Assembly: GCA_963969595.1 (NCBI GenBank)
Contig: OZ018411.1
Coordinates: 9,674,501 to 9,738,500, forward strand
DNA from: Neckera pumila
Taxonomy: Eukaryota > Streptophyta > Bryopsida > Hypnales > Neckeraceae
Reading direction: 5' to 3'
DNA: 64,000 nucleotides
Position numbers and translations under genes: made by a program. How positions within the stretch are numbered: position 1 is the first letter of the stretch; every line of letters begins with the position of its first letter. Shown in pieces: positions 47,044 to 59,250 of this stretch. The notes under the pieces are model-generated. The model ran no database searches, had not been told where the DNA came from, and was given only the letters and a program-made list of their open reading frames with translations.

Positions 47044-48099
47044 TGTGACTACCTTAAAGTAGTCACATTGGGTGCGTGAGGGTCACTGGACATCATGGAT
47101 AGGCGGGCAAATTGGATAATTAAGATGGACGGTCCATCTAATGTGATAACTATGGCTGCAGCTTGCAAATCTAGAATCAAAGGAGGAAGCATCTGATTGG
47201 GTCCTAAGAAACCTGGGTTTCCTTGTTGTAGTGGTCATTACGGCCTAAATAAGTGAGTTTGTAGTTGTCCTCGAGGCATATAACGTATCTACTGCTTGCT
47301 AGAAATCTGTTGATGTACTTTGGCCTATACGCCCACTATGGCTTCTTCTTATAAATTGATTTGTTCCTCGCTTATTATCTCTATGGCTTGGACCCTCGAC
47401 CGTGGGGCCATTTTCTCGTATTTTTTTTGTCTAAGTTCAACATGATTATGGGTTAGGTTGATGTCATTTGTTGTACCTCCTCATGTGGGATGCTAGGGTG
47501 GTTGCCTTGTCACCTTGTGCTCCTTGTCCTTTGCTATGCATGATGTAGTGGGAAGATCCACCTCCTTCATTAGAGTATCGGCTTGTTCAAAAAATACCAT
47601 CGCATTCATCCGGCTCATACTTCCCTTGTGTTGCCTTGATAGGTTTTAGATTTTTCAATTTGGAAAAAATTCATGATGAAGAGATTTCACCAAGAGAATA
47701 ATCTCAAAACCATCTTCAGTGTTCAAAAATGTGCGCACAAAAAAGCCCTATTAGCACACATGTGGAGGGCATGTAACAAAATATTTTAAATTTTCTTTGA
47801 TAGAAATATGACTTTCTAAGTCTATGGAAACAGAACATAGAGATTCAACTTTAGGTCATTAAATTTGGATACTCCCTAGTATTGAAAACTCCTAAATTGC
47901 AAAGTGTGACAAATTAGCTAAATTAAAACTTAAATAGAAGATGATTTTTGAATTTTTTGGAAAAATAACAGATATAAATACTATTAAATTATCCACCTCC
48001 GATAAAAATTTCAAGTTAATCGGATTCATACTTCAAAAGTTATAGCTGATGACAATTCCATCACTTCAATTGTGACACAAAATAATATCGGTCTTTCTT
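47044..48099. other. Intergenic, no gene seen
   Basis: No credible ORF; nothing repetitive recognised. Confidence 0.45.
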
Positions 48100-49300
48100 G
48101 CAATCACCCACCAACATCTGCTATCGCAAAGTCATGGCTCCCAGATCTACTAGTAGTTTCACTCGAGCCTCCTTCTTTGGAATTAAATCCTCTGCTTTCC
48201 TTGAACACCTCTAAAGTTTGTCCTTTCAGAATTGGCGGTGGAAAAGGCAAAGAGCTAGCATAGTGGGTAGCCTCCTTCTTTCTAGCATTATTGGCCTCTA
48301 TGTCCATGTTAGCAAGAGCGGTACTATCCTTCTCTCTTCCTCCAAACGCTTGCCTCCTTGACACCCGAACAATCTTTAACTGAATGATTTGAAGAATGAC
48401 ACACCTTGCACCAAATTGGCAAGTTGTAGGAATCTATGTTAATCAAAATTCCTTCTCTGGTATTGTCATTGGAGATCGTGAGCTATGTTTTCTACCCTTG
48501 AATTGCTAGCAACGCTATATAGAATTGCTAATTAGCTATGTAGGCATTCCTCTTGTCCCTACCAAGTAAGTCCCCGAGACCTTTTGTGATTTTCTTTGCA
48601 ACTTCTAAAAATTCCCCAAGAATTCCTTGCAAAGTGATCCAAGTCGGGACTTTGATTCTCAAGCTAACTAGCATTGAACCCAATAGTTCAAATTTTCATA
48701 ATACAGATGCCTCATCTTGACCTGTGTAACTTGAGCATCCTTAGTTTCTAAATTACCACTGCCTACCTTGTAAGAATCTGAAAAAACCTTTCCCTAAATC
48801 CCTCCAATCCCTATCCACTCCCAAGATGGATCTGAATTGACATGATCCATTGCAATAATACCTTAATTAATTGCCTCTTGCCCACAAAATAATCTACTAC
48901 CGTATACTTTTGCAACCACGTTATCTCCTTCCTTCCTATCTTTTGGTCCACCTTTACTTCCAACATTGTATTACAAATCAAGAACCCCGCCAAGCTACGT
49001 GAATATCGCTTTACCAATTGTTCTCCAGGCGTAACAATCGTAGGGTGAAATCTTGCATTTTGCCCCATACTCAACACCAATGCCACTAGTTCTGGTTCCA
49101 TTGCATTTCCTTTCCATTCAACAACGCTCTTCCAATCCCTATTGTTGCCTTGTGAAGCAATCAAAGCATGTTCTCTTCTTTCCTTAAGCAAATCTATGTA
49201 AGAGCCACAATCCTTGGTGTGTCTCCCACGTTCCACTAAAGTTACCCTACTAACCCTAATTTGACATGATTCTAGAAAAATCCAATACCCCCACCTCAAT
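48100..49300 (-). pseudogene. LINE-type ORF1 remnant with zinc knuckle
   Basis: Minus strand. A 162-codon stretch (49299-48811) includes DWKSVVEWKGNAMEPELVAL and LLQWIMSIQIHLGSGW. After a frame change the order continues with RIKVPTWITLQGILGEFLEVAKK and GLGDLLGRDKRNA. A CCHC knuckle follows, CKVCHSSNHSVKDC (C-x2-C-x4-H-x4-C) near 48370-48410, and then a Ser/Gly-rich tail (48364-48104). This is the layout of the nucleic-acid-binding ORF1 (DUF4283-like plus CCHC) of plant LINEs. Several in-frame stops (for example after RNAYIAN) show it is dead. No ORF2 lies next to it on the minus strand. Confidence 0.6.
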
Positions 49301-50002
49301 ACCCTCTAGAAATTTAAGTGCAAAGATTGAATGCTAATTGCAAACAAATGTATTCAAGATTGAATATAAAGAAATCACCAACGTAGTGGATTACTTATTT
49401 GCACGCAGGGCATTTGAATTTGTTTGAATGCTACTAGAGCTAAGTTGCGCCTATCATTGTATTTACACCAAAGTGATTGGGTTGTCTTGGAAAGCGGTCG
49501 AAAGTGGGTGTAGTTACCTTATCCAATTTTTGCAAAATTCCAGGAGAGCATATCACTCTTGAATGCAAATATACGAGTATTGAACATCAATGGCTCATAA
49601 CATTCAATAGCAGTGAGCTATGCTGCCTTTCTTTTGACAAAATGATGTGGAATATTTTACACCCATCAATAGCTTAAAAGACAGGTGGCGTATCACACAA
49701 GAGTTGTCAATGCTATGCAAACACTACAATGCTTAATATGAAATTGAAGTTTAAAAACAAGCTTTAGAGATTTAAAGTTCAACTTTAGAATAGTAAGCAA
49801 AAATTTCATGGAAAACAACTAAACAAGGTATTCAGCCACTACTTTGTTTTGCTTGCAAAACCATTCATTTTTTTGTGTTTGGAATGAAGGCTAGACAACT
49901 CTTTATATACATATAGGATGGTAGGAGGTGAAACAAACAATGTGGGATATCTAAATTTGAATTAGAGTAGGAGCTCAACTGCTCACTTAGTTATGCCAAA
50001 TT
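49301..50002. other. Intergenic, no gene seen
   Basis: AT-rich with short featureless ORFs. Confidence 0.45.
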
Positions 50003-50393
50003 AAAGTAGAAATTGTATTTGAAGTAAAATTTCAAACCTCATTTAGGCATAGTAGAATAATTTTTCTCAAAAAACTTTTAGGTAGAAAAAATTGGGAAAT
50101 GAAGTTAAATTTTATATCCACAAATTCTTTTGATATTTAGATCCTCCAACCAAAAATATGGACAAATTTATGAGAAGGGTTAAGAGGAACTTTTTTGTTG
50201 ATATTTTCAAACATCATCTCTGACATTTGTTCATAACTTTTGATTGAAGTCTTATATCTCAAATGGATTTTTAGACATGAAATTTAGCTTGATTTAACAA
50301 CTTCTTTTAGTTCAAAGTTTTTTGAGAAAAATTATTCTACTATGCTTAAATGAAGTCTGAAATTCTACTCCAATTATAATTTTAAAGTTTCGA
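50003..50393. repeat. Foldback repeat
   Basis: The arms at about 50003-50073 and 50322-50393 are complementary; for example GCATAGTAGAATAATTTTTC pairs with GAAAAATTATTCTACTATGC exactly. The loop is about 250 bp. The boundary is not defined by a clear target duplication. Confidence 0.6.
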
Positions 50394-51929
50394 CAATGAG
50401 TGGTCAACCTCTCATCTTTGAGGACTTGATAGACAATGGATTTCAGTATCAAAAAAGCGTCTCCACCTTCCATTCCTACCAAAGTCAATGATGCAATACT
50501 CGATGCAATCCCTTCTTTAAACCATCAAATTTTTTTTTTGATGGCAAATGGTAAAATGCATTAAGATACTACTCAATGGATATGTTGAATTTTTGGCAAA
50601 CCATCTTCCATTACAACTAGTGTGCCCTGTGCCGTTGCCATAGCCAAAATCGTAGTAAAAATAATTTTCTAGTTTTCTAGTTTACAATAAAAACTTTGAA
50701 ATTCAATATCTTTCACGTTGTCATTTTAAACGCCAAAAACAAAGCCCGTGCCCCCCTCCTCGCCGAGCCCTTTCCAACAATACCAAGCACGCAACTGGGG
50801 ACCCACAGTCTGAGAGATCTCAACGTAACAAAACAAACAAAACAAACAAAACAAACAAAACAAAACAAACAAACAAACAAATAGCCTGTCTTAAGGTATC
50901 AATGATTTGTTGAGTTGTATGTCTAATTCTAAAATTAGCAAAAAAATTGAACACGCCACAAATGTAATACCACTAATCTGGTACCAAAGTTTTCATCAAT
51001 GACACGGATGAGTTTTGTGGATGAGGACTCCAAAGAAGTTAAGGCAACCTCTTTGATGGCTAAGGTAGAAATACCTATTAGTGCACTTGTTCCCATTCTT
51101 GTACCCTAGATCGTCACTAAATTTGTCCCTAGACTTTCCATTAATGTGTCCTTGAAATGCTTAATTTTAATTGGCCGATGCATTTGAAGCACACACATAT
51201 CTCTCATTTGTTGACTACAGATTTTTGCAGATTTCAATTTTAAATCCACCTATGTGACAATTTCAATGGTCTAGAGAGCCGCCACTTTGAAAAATTATAG
51301 AAATTACTTACCACATTCAAAAAAAAATAAAAAATCCTTTTTTAATATTCATGATTTTCACTTGCTAATATTACTAAAATATTTTTTCATAGGAAAAGGT
51401 GCCTCCAACTATGCTGAATTGCTGATATTGACGGTTGTGGGTGTTCCACCTTACTAAATGTTATGCTAATTTGGGGAACCTTCAACAATAAGATATCTAT
51501 GACAATGTCAGATTGGCATTCTCCAATGAATGCAATCAGAACAATGTGACAGATGATAGGGTCGTGGTGGTGCCTATTTTAGAATGTTTTGAAGAGCATT
51601 AACTTTTTAAAGAGAAAAAAGTCTACAAGCCGACGGTGGTGCTGGCTGGATTAAATTTATCTGGTTTGCCACTTGTCAGCTTGTGGGAAGTGCAACTGGT
51701 TTATTTGGGTACCAAATACAACCAGAAATCTAAATGTGCTTGACTTTCTTATTCAATTCCAACTGAAAACGTTGGAGCTGAGTGTGACTTTTTGTCTTGT
51801 GTGCTGATGAGAGGGTCTTGACTTTCGAGTTAGTCATTCGATTTGACTTTGGTTATGTTGACAAATAACTTAATAAATAAAAAAATCTTTAGTCAAAAAC
51901 AATATGGAGTAAATGTCAAACCAATAATA
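50394..51929. other. Intergenic; short GC-rich block before an AAACA repeat
   Basis: 50735-50823 is GC-rich (CCCGTGCCCCCCTCCTCGCC-like) and runs straight into an (AAACA)n tail at 50824. This fits a small retroposon with a simple-repeat tail, but I see no pol III boxes to prove it. The remainder holds no gene that I can see. Confidence 0.35.
50824..50881. repeat. (AAACA)n / (AAAC)n simple repeat
   Basis: Uninterrupted AACAAAACAAAC-type array of about 58 bp. Confidence 0.85.
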
Positions 51930-52323
51930 GGGGTAGTCACAGCATGTTCAGAGCGGTAGTGAACAATGAATATTCATGCCGTGGTGGCGTAGGGTTGGCT
52001 TCTTTTGGTTGAAATATTCTTAGCGTGACATTGACTGTTCACACTCAACGTCCACCTCCGGGGGTGAAGGTTGAGGGTGAACAATCAATAGCACGCTAAG
52101 AATATTCCTTTGCTTCCTCTTTATTGGCTCCAAAAGTCCCGCCAATTACCTCCGTCCAACTAACAAGTGACTCCAATATCCATTATTCATTGTTCTAACA
52201 AGTCGACAAAGAGGGTGGTCACGGCATGTTCACAAAACGTGGATTTTCATTGGTTCCACGAAACACTCTACAGTATTGAATATTCATTGTTCACTGCGGC
52301 TCCAAACATGCTGTGACTACCTC
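51930..52323. mobile_element. Nested foldback MITE
   Basis: The outer arms are GGTAGTCACAGCATGTT (51933) and AACATGCTGTGACTACC (to 52321), each followed inward by AGTGAACAATGAATATTCA or its complement. An inner palindrome (about 52015-52112) pairs AATATTCTTAGCGTG with CACGCTAAGAATATT. A third outer-end-like motif (GGTCACGGCATGTTCAC, near 52216) suggests one element sits inside another. The target duplication is not resolved. Confidence 0.6.
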
Positions 52324-53365
52324 TAATGCAATGCTCATATTGTACATAAAGTAGTACAAAGAAAGAGCAAGCCCAATGCAAATACAGAAAACCGTATAGT
52401 ATTGAGATTTTGAAACGCAAGGAGGCGGACCTCATTCTGTTCCAGAAACTTTTAGAAAAAAATGGCCCCAATGCAAAGCCGGCAAGCCAAACTTCAAAAT
52501 AATTTTCTGCAATATAAAAAGAAGAAGATCAAATAAAGATTCTACAAAAAAAGATATTTCATGCAAAAGGGAAGCTCCAATCAATCGGCACACATTAAAG
52601 GCTTGAAAAGGAGAGACATTTATGACTTTTACTATTGTGTGTCAACTTCCGGGCTCTTCAAATTTCCTTAAAATGCAGTGCAGTGGATGGAAATTGCTAT
52701 GTCCAGAAAAATAAAGAGACCAATGCCGTATGCACTGGGGCATGTTTTTTTGGTAGGCTCGGCATTATGCGGTTCCTTGTATGATCCAGTCGCTGCACTG
52801 GAGCTACTCTAAGAGCATTTGCTGCACCCCTTTAAAAAAAAACCTCCCCTCTAATTTTTGGATGATAAGCAATCAATTGTAGTGTATTTCATAGTATATT
52901 TTCACTTTCCCCTTCAAATAAGGCCATATTTGAAGGGGTCACTAACCTCTATACGCTACATATTCTCTTGGGATTAACAAGTCGTCATAATAAATGATAG
53001 CTTATTTATTGCTTTTGCAAGTTCTATGACTTGTGATTGGTTGGAAGTATATTTTAGGAAGTTGCACTATTGGGGATACAAGTGACCATCCCCTCTACAC
53101 TAGATGGATCTGGATTGAAAGAGCCTGGATATTTGGAAGGCTGTAAGAGATGCTCTAAAATTAGATTGCCCTTGACTAATTCTTCAAAATTCTACACTAT
53201 ACAAGTATTAATTGTTTTCCTATAAGAATCATTACTTTTGAATTAAGTTTTGTTGTAATTGGAACTCATAAACCTCCATGTGTACAAATGGAAACATCCA
53301 TAGAATTATTTGTTGCCTTTGATGGCTTGTAAAGTAATTTTCTTGGGATAAGGCAACCTAGTTGT
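52324..53365. other. Intergenic, no gene seen
   Basis: No coding signal. AGGCAACCTA at 53351-53360 matches 53689-53698 on the other side of the next element. Confidence 0.45.
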
Positions 53366-53686
53366 CATTAGAGAAAATTTTAGGCCTTTGGAGGTCTGCT
53401 CCACAGCCCTCCGAGGTACTTTGAAATTTACTTTTTTTTTGCTCAAAAATTCGTTTTTCCCTATTTCCGCCCAGTTGAAATTGCAACAACAGTGGCACGG
53501 GAACCCAAAATTCCGAATAAATAAAATAATAAATAAAAAATTCTGCAAAATTTGACTGCTCCGGCAAACAGTCATAGACTTTGACTGCTCACCAAGAGCA
53601 CTTTTCAAAGTTGATAGGCCATGCATGAAATAGCATGGCATATCAACTTCAAACGGCCCTCCAAAGGACTAAAATTTTCTCTAATG
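53366..53686. mobile_element. CATTAGAGAAAA MITE, copy 2 (321 bp)
   Basis: The ends CATTAGAGAAAATTTTAG and CTAAAATTTTCTCTAATG are exact complements, extended inward by (G)CCTTTGGAGG/CCTCCAAAGG. The 10-mer AGGCAACCTA lies just outside both ends (53351-53360, 53689-53698), a possible Mutator-length target duplication. It holds an internal hairpin (53608-53649) corresponding to that of copy 1. Non-coding. Confidence 0.75.
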
Positions 53687-53689
53687 TGA

Positions 53690-54699
53690 GGCAACCTAAT
53701 TTCACTATTTTGTGTACATGCATACAGTATTTCATAGGGGAGAAACTCCGGGTTTAAAAAAAAATTAAGAAAATAAAGGAATTTGAAAGGAAAAAACTCA
53801 ATAAATGCTTTATATATTCTTTAATTGAGTTAATCGTAAAGTAAACTAGTTTGAAACATGGATGTTAGGAAGGTTTAACTAACTAGATAGATAAAAACTC
53901 CAGTTTTCAAAGAAGGCCGGCGTGAATAAAGTGTCTGTTTGTAATGACAATGAGCCAACAACGCTAGCATGCAAGCTTGGAGCGGTGAGCGTGGAGCTTG
54001 CAAGCATAGAGCTAGAACAACTTATTTTTTAAGATCTTTTTCCAATTTTTTTTCGTTTTTCTTCAAAAATAGATGATAGTTTATTATTTACAGTAAGATT
54101 TAGGACCTATGACCGCTACCCCTATGACTGTGGATTTAGGATTTAGGAAACTATTATACTTTGCAATCTGCCAAAATCTATGAAATGAGACCTTGATATT
54201 TCTATGCAAAGTTTTAAATTATGCTGCCACTATAGTCTCTTGGACCTCTTGCAAATATATTCTAATCTAAAGGAATGACCACTAATTGGGTATTTTTTCC
54301 ACTAAATTGCCAAAAAATCTTTCAAAAAATTAAAAAGAAAAAGGACAAGATAAAGGAAAAACATTTGGAAACTATTCAGAAAAAAAAAATTTAAAGAAAA
54401 GAAACTGGGAAAATAATAGATAGGTAAGGCAAATAAATAAACATCAAAAAAAAAAAATGGGAAAGAAAATACATTTACAGAGTTGATTTGACGTTCATAC
54501 ATCCAATACTGGATAAGAGGTGATCACTGTAATGATTGGCCATTTTCACCCTCATATTGCCAAATATTTGATAAACGCACATATTTCCATACATCAAACA
54601 GAAACATATTCTATTCTACATGTTCCAAACCATTTCAATCATACCAAAAAGACTTTAATACGATTCAATTGAAGTACAAAGAAGAACGTTCGTTGTCCC
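53690..54699. other. Intergenic; copy of the 29-bp terminus at 53690-53716
   Basis: GGCAACCTAATTTCACTATT matches the inverted-repeat arms at 12036-12140. The rest is AT-rich with A-runs near 54380-54470 and no gene. Confidence 0.5.
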
Positions 54700-57600
54700 C
54701 TATATTGGCACACTGATGATCCGTGCTTGAAGTACAAGAAGCTTCAACTCGTTGAAGCTATAACTAGGTGCGTGAATGAATTGGTCGTCATGGATGTCCA
54801 TTTTGCAGAAGTATCGGAACAAGTAGTACAAGTGCTTGCAATTCACGTATGCTTGACGGACACCAATAGCGGAAACGGACATGTGAACAAAGTCGGGGCA
54901 TGTGCACGAGGAAAACATACCAATTGTAATTCTGTATACGTTTCTATTTGGATCTACCCTAGTCTCCAATGACACTATTGCACCTAGACCTGGAAAAGGA
55001 AATAAAGTCACTCCCAGAATTTTCCCTTTAACATTTCCAGCACTCTTCTACTTGTTCCACTGCTCAGTAGTAGGTGCGTTTGCATTCCATTGAATGATAA
55101 GATTGTTCCTAACCGTTGGATACACACTTGCATCCTGTGGTGGCGGTTGATCATAAAAGACACTCTTGAAAATGTTTGACATATTGAAGACTCGTTGTGG
55201 CAATAATGTAGGCCGCTCTTAGAGTAGGAAACCAGCATGCTGTAGATACAATGTCTCCTCTTGATTGAGGTTAGTCCCGGTTAAAACAGGCCAAACATCC
55301 GGCACCTCGGGCCTGTCTATAACGTACTTGCGCTTAATACCTTTCACACATCTTTCAATGTCATCCCAATAAAATCAGAAGTCTGCCACCACCTCTCGCC
55401 TTGTGCCGTAATCTTCCTTCAAGGCCATATTTGTTATATTGAGACTTTTCCCAGTCTCATTTTTATCTTCGACTCGAAGATAAAACGTTATAACTGTTCA
55501 GTTTTAAGACTATTTGGTAAGTTGGGACTATAATATATTAATATATATAAAAACCTTTGATCGCCCAAAGGTTGCAGTCTCATCTTATCCTCGACTCGAC
55601 GATAAATCACTATAACAAGTTTAGGGTTGAAGTCTCAAAATGTGCAGATTGTCTCATTTTAACGAATAAGGCCTTCTTCCTACCACGATAGGTGAGAGTT
55701 GGTGTTCCCGACCGTCCTCTAGCAATTTTTGCAACGCACTTGATATTCAATGTCCGTTGCTGAGCTTGACATTTTGCGTTTGATTTGTGGCTGATCCTTG
55801 CAATGTGCCACTTTGACGTATCGCAATCGCTTTCAAATGCAATCGTAATATGTTTGGATGGATGAACCTCCGGCTGCTTTCTTTTGTCTTCAGAGGTCTC
55901 TATGAAAGCCGTACTGGACCTTGTTCGAACACAAGGTTGAGAGAAATTCACTTTGTCAGGTCGATGTGAGTCTGTTGCATTGCCAATGGGAATGTCCAAC
56001 TTCCTCTTTGTGCTTCCAAAAATCTCTTCTCCTTCCAAGTGCGGTACATGAGTTCCAACACCCTCAGCTTCCGACAATGTGTTCAATGCCTCTGCCATTT
56101 TTCTAGGGTCTCCACTTCGTTTTGCGGTTCTCAATTTTAACTCCTCCTTCGATGGACCTGATTCAGATGATTGCCTTTTTAAGTAAGCACGGTAGTTTGT
56201 CATTTGGGTCCACGCATGGATACTATCATCGCAAGTGGCATCAAATAAATTGTTGCCTCGATTGCCCGACATTTAAGCCATTTGTTGTGAATTGTTTCAG
56301 GCAAGTTGCAGGATGGCATATCCGCCAGTTCCTCTAAACTCAAATTCTAGAAAGCCATCTCAAAAAAAAATTCATTAGTACAATTTCATACATGAAAGCT
56401 CACTAATCACTGTGAAATCAAAAAACTTAGTCCACATGTACGTCAATATAATTAAACAACATTCTAAGTATTCAAAAAAATAACATATAAATATTTTTCT
56501 TTTGAAAAGAAACATTCTAACAAATAAACAATACAAAATATCATTTCTTTGTTTTTGAATTCCAATGCTGGACCAAAAAAAGGGGTACCTTGAGGGTACC
56601 CAAATACTACCGTCGGATCCAACGGTAGTGTTCTGGCTCCCTCAAGGTACCCCTATTTTGGGTCACTCAAAGAAAAAAGGAAAAAAAATTTTAAGTTTAA
56701 AATACAAAGGTTGTTTCTTGTAACATTATTCAAATCAAATATGAACAAAACTTTTATACACACTAGTTTTCAAAAACACTAATATTACACATGCTACTTT
56801 AAATTCTTTGCGGACTTACCATTTGCATAAAGCCTCCCCATTGCCAATATCTGAAATGCCAAAATGCAAGCCAATGATTCAAGTGATGAAGCGCATCTTC
56901 AGTGGCAACTCCAGAGGAAAATCACCACGACCGAATTGCAAGGTAATGTGTCTTTGCTTCCTCTATAGTCTTAGCATCTTTGTACTGTTTACATAGTGCA
57001 TTGTGTTGTTGCTGAAATGCCTCCTTGATGTGCTTTTGAGTGTGATTTTGAAGAGATGTACTCCAACGCAATAAGCACGTCTGCTCATGATTCTCCATTT
57101 TATCATTGGCAAAATCAGATCCATAGACAATACGCATAGCATTCCAATTGGCCATAGCGCTATCTGCCATGAATCCCTTGAAGTTTGGATAATCTACTCC
57201 GTCTCTTGACATTACAGCATTCAAACACCTCCAAAATTGCACATGGATCTCGATATCTTCAGATTACATGTCGCACGTTGCAATGGTCATAACCCTCTTG
57301 TAATCCGGATCATACACATGGCAAGCCATTGTGGTCCACTCCTTCACACATTTCATGTGGTCAAACATCATCCACGCATTTTGGAGATTCCCTCCGGGTT
57401 GCATGCGCTTCACCAGGTTCACTCTACTTCCTGGCCCTTTGGTAAGCATCTTGAATATGTAAACCTTCTCCTTCCCTTGTCTAGGAAAAATACTATTGTG
57501 AATGTATTCAAACCTACACTCTTTCTTTATGGTCATGATGCTATCTATAACACCTCCGCGGTTGTTTGAGCGAAATGATGATATTACATTCCTTATATTT

Positions 57601-59019
57601 GGATTGCTCAAGTACTGAAAACGGTCCATCACTTCTTCCAGCTCCTCCCCCTTTAACATTTGTTTCTCTCCCTTTCCATTGTGAAAAATTCCTTGCTAGC
57701 AGACAGAGCAATTGCAAAGTTGGTGGCCGTTGGTGTTTTGACCACCTGCTCTGCAATGAGTCTACAAATCTCTTCTGTGGAATCCATGTACATGCCTTTT
57801 GCCACAGGATGCTCATGCTGTCTAAAGTGAATGGCAGCCCTACTCATTTTAGAATTATCACTATAGCTGTAATACATTCTAGCATTGCATGTACTCAAGC
57901 ACGTAGGTGACATCCTGCAGAGTTTGCAAACTAAAGAAGAATCCTTGGGAGGCGTCTCCCCAATTGCAAAAGGGAACATTGTATAACCACTCCACTCTGT
58001 TTCGTTTTTCTTGGAAGCTCTCTTCAAATAATCACTTTCTGGATTTTCACAAGCAAGATGACCAACGCAGTATGACTTACGGAATTTGAGATGGTCTGAG
58101 TTGTTAATATTCGTTGTCACCAACTTGCACCAGGGATGCCTATCATATTGTTTGTCCATTCCTTCTAAGTTCTTGGCTGCCGATGAAGACGATGATGACC
58201 GGCACGGAGGCAGTTCAAAGATGACATCCCCGTTGAATAGTAGCAGAAGAAACTGGACACGGAGATGCTTGACGTTGTTGAGATCCATTGTTGACAATTT
58301 GTTTTGCGACCGATGCATATTGGCAAGTCTCTTCAAACGTTCTATGATACTTACACGGTCAATGGATGTTGGATGTAGTGGTGGACATGAGAAACAAGAC
58401 TGCACTGGACTATGTGATGGGGTTTCTGATAAGCATTTTACATTTGCCTTCTCACTTGGGACGGATGGAATTCGGCAAGATTGCTTATGGTATGTGAGGT
58501 CGGAGATTCTCCTTCCGATTCGCTAGACAACTCCATGACAATGTCTAATTTTTTGACCTTCACTGTTTGGAGAATTGCTTTGCTACGGAGGGTTGGGAAC
58601 ACTTGATGTGGCGGACTAGGCCCTTCGGTTTGAGATATATACAGCATATTCACAGTGGAGTTATCTGACTGCCAACTTATTATCTCAGTTGACGCACCTA
58701 ACAAAGACAAGGGAAGTCCATAAGCTCTGTAATTCCCTGAAGACAAACACCAAGAGTGACCTTCTTCGATGGACTTGACAACTGGGATGGATTGTTGTAA
58801 TTCTCCAGACTTGGACTTCTTTTCTTCAACAATATAGATTGAGGACTCTACAAATCTGAAGCGTACATGAAGAAGATGGCTTAGTACTTGAGCATGCCCT
58901 CCTTCATCTACTGAAAACACCAACGGAACCTCATGACCATCTACTCGAATACAAGCCATGATTACAACACACTCAACGGACGAAGCGGAAACAAAAGCAA
59001 TCCTCAGTAGGCAATACAA
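54700..59019 (-). pseudogene. MULE transposase with N-terminal zinc finger and C-terminal SWIM finger, frameshifted
   Basis: Minus strand, in protein order. An N-terminal region (59019-58438) is followed by a Cys/His finger resembling GCM/WRKY/FLYWCH types in 58405-57653 (HPWCKL, VGHLACENPESDYL, VCKLCRMSPTCLSTC, HFRQHEHPVAKG). The transposase core is 57659-57264 (YDPDYKRVMTIATCDM) and 57242-56922 (FMADSAMANWNAMRIVYG, holding a family-type D). After a frame change comes HWLAFWHFRYWQWGGFMQM, ending at a plausible donor near 56812. The next part (about 56340-55610) has NLPETIHNKWL and GPSKEELKLRTAKRSGDPRK. The last (about 55335-54700) has PVLTGTNLNQEE and the SWIM finger CTCPDF...NCKHLYYLF. Frame changes inside domains show it is inactive as it stands; some breaks may be introns. 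No terminal inverted repeats were found. Confidence 0.75.
56569..56665. mobile_element. 97-bp palindromic MITE inside the MULE remnant
   Basis: The left arm TGGACCAAAAAAAGGGGTAC pairs with the right arm GTACCCCTATTTTGGGTCA; inside, CTTGAGGG pairs with CCCTCAAG and ACTACCGT with ACGGTAGT around GGATCC. It lies in the non-coding gap between two transposase segments. Confidence 0.65.
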
Positions 59020-59250
59020 AACCCATCTATTTCATTTAATAGTACTAAACCTTCACAATTGTGTCAAGTGATTGTGAAGGATGCTAGCACAATGTGGGGG
59101 TTGCCAAGATATCTGCAATTTCAAATTCATCCTCAATTATAAGTTACCTTTTTTCATGCCGTCGCAAACTGCTTCCGGAAGCTTCGTCTTTTAGACAGAT
59201 TTTAAATAAGACTAGGCGGCTATGTCAGATATTTTTATGGGCACGCTTTA

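Noticed and set aside
53306..53641. 111-codon minus-strand ORF
   Set aside because: It lies across the CATTAG MITE; the other copy of this MITE does not keep the frame.
54302..54502. Phe-rich minus-strand ORF of 66 codons
   Set aside because: It is produced by A-runs on the plus strand and has no coding character.
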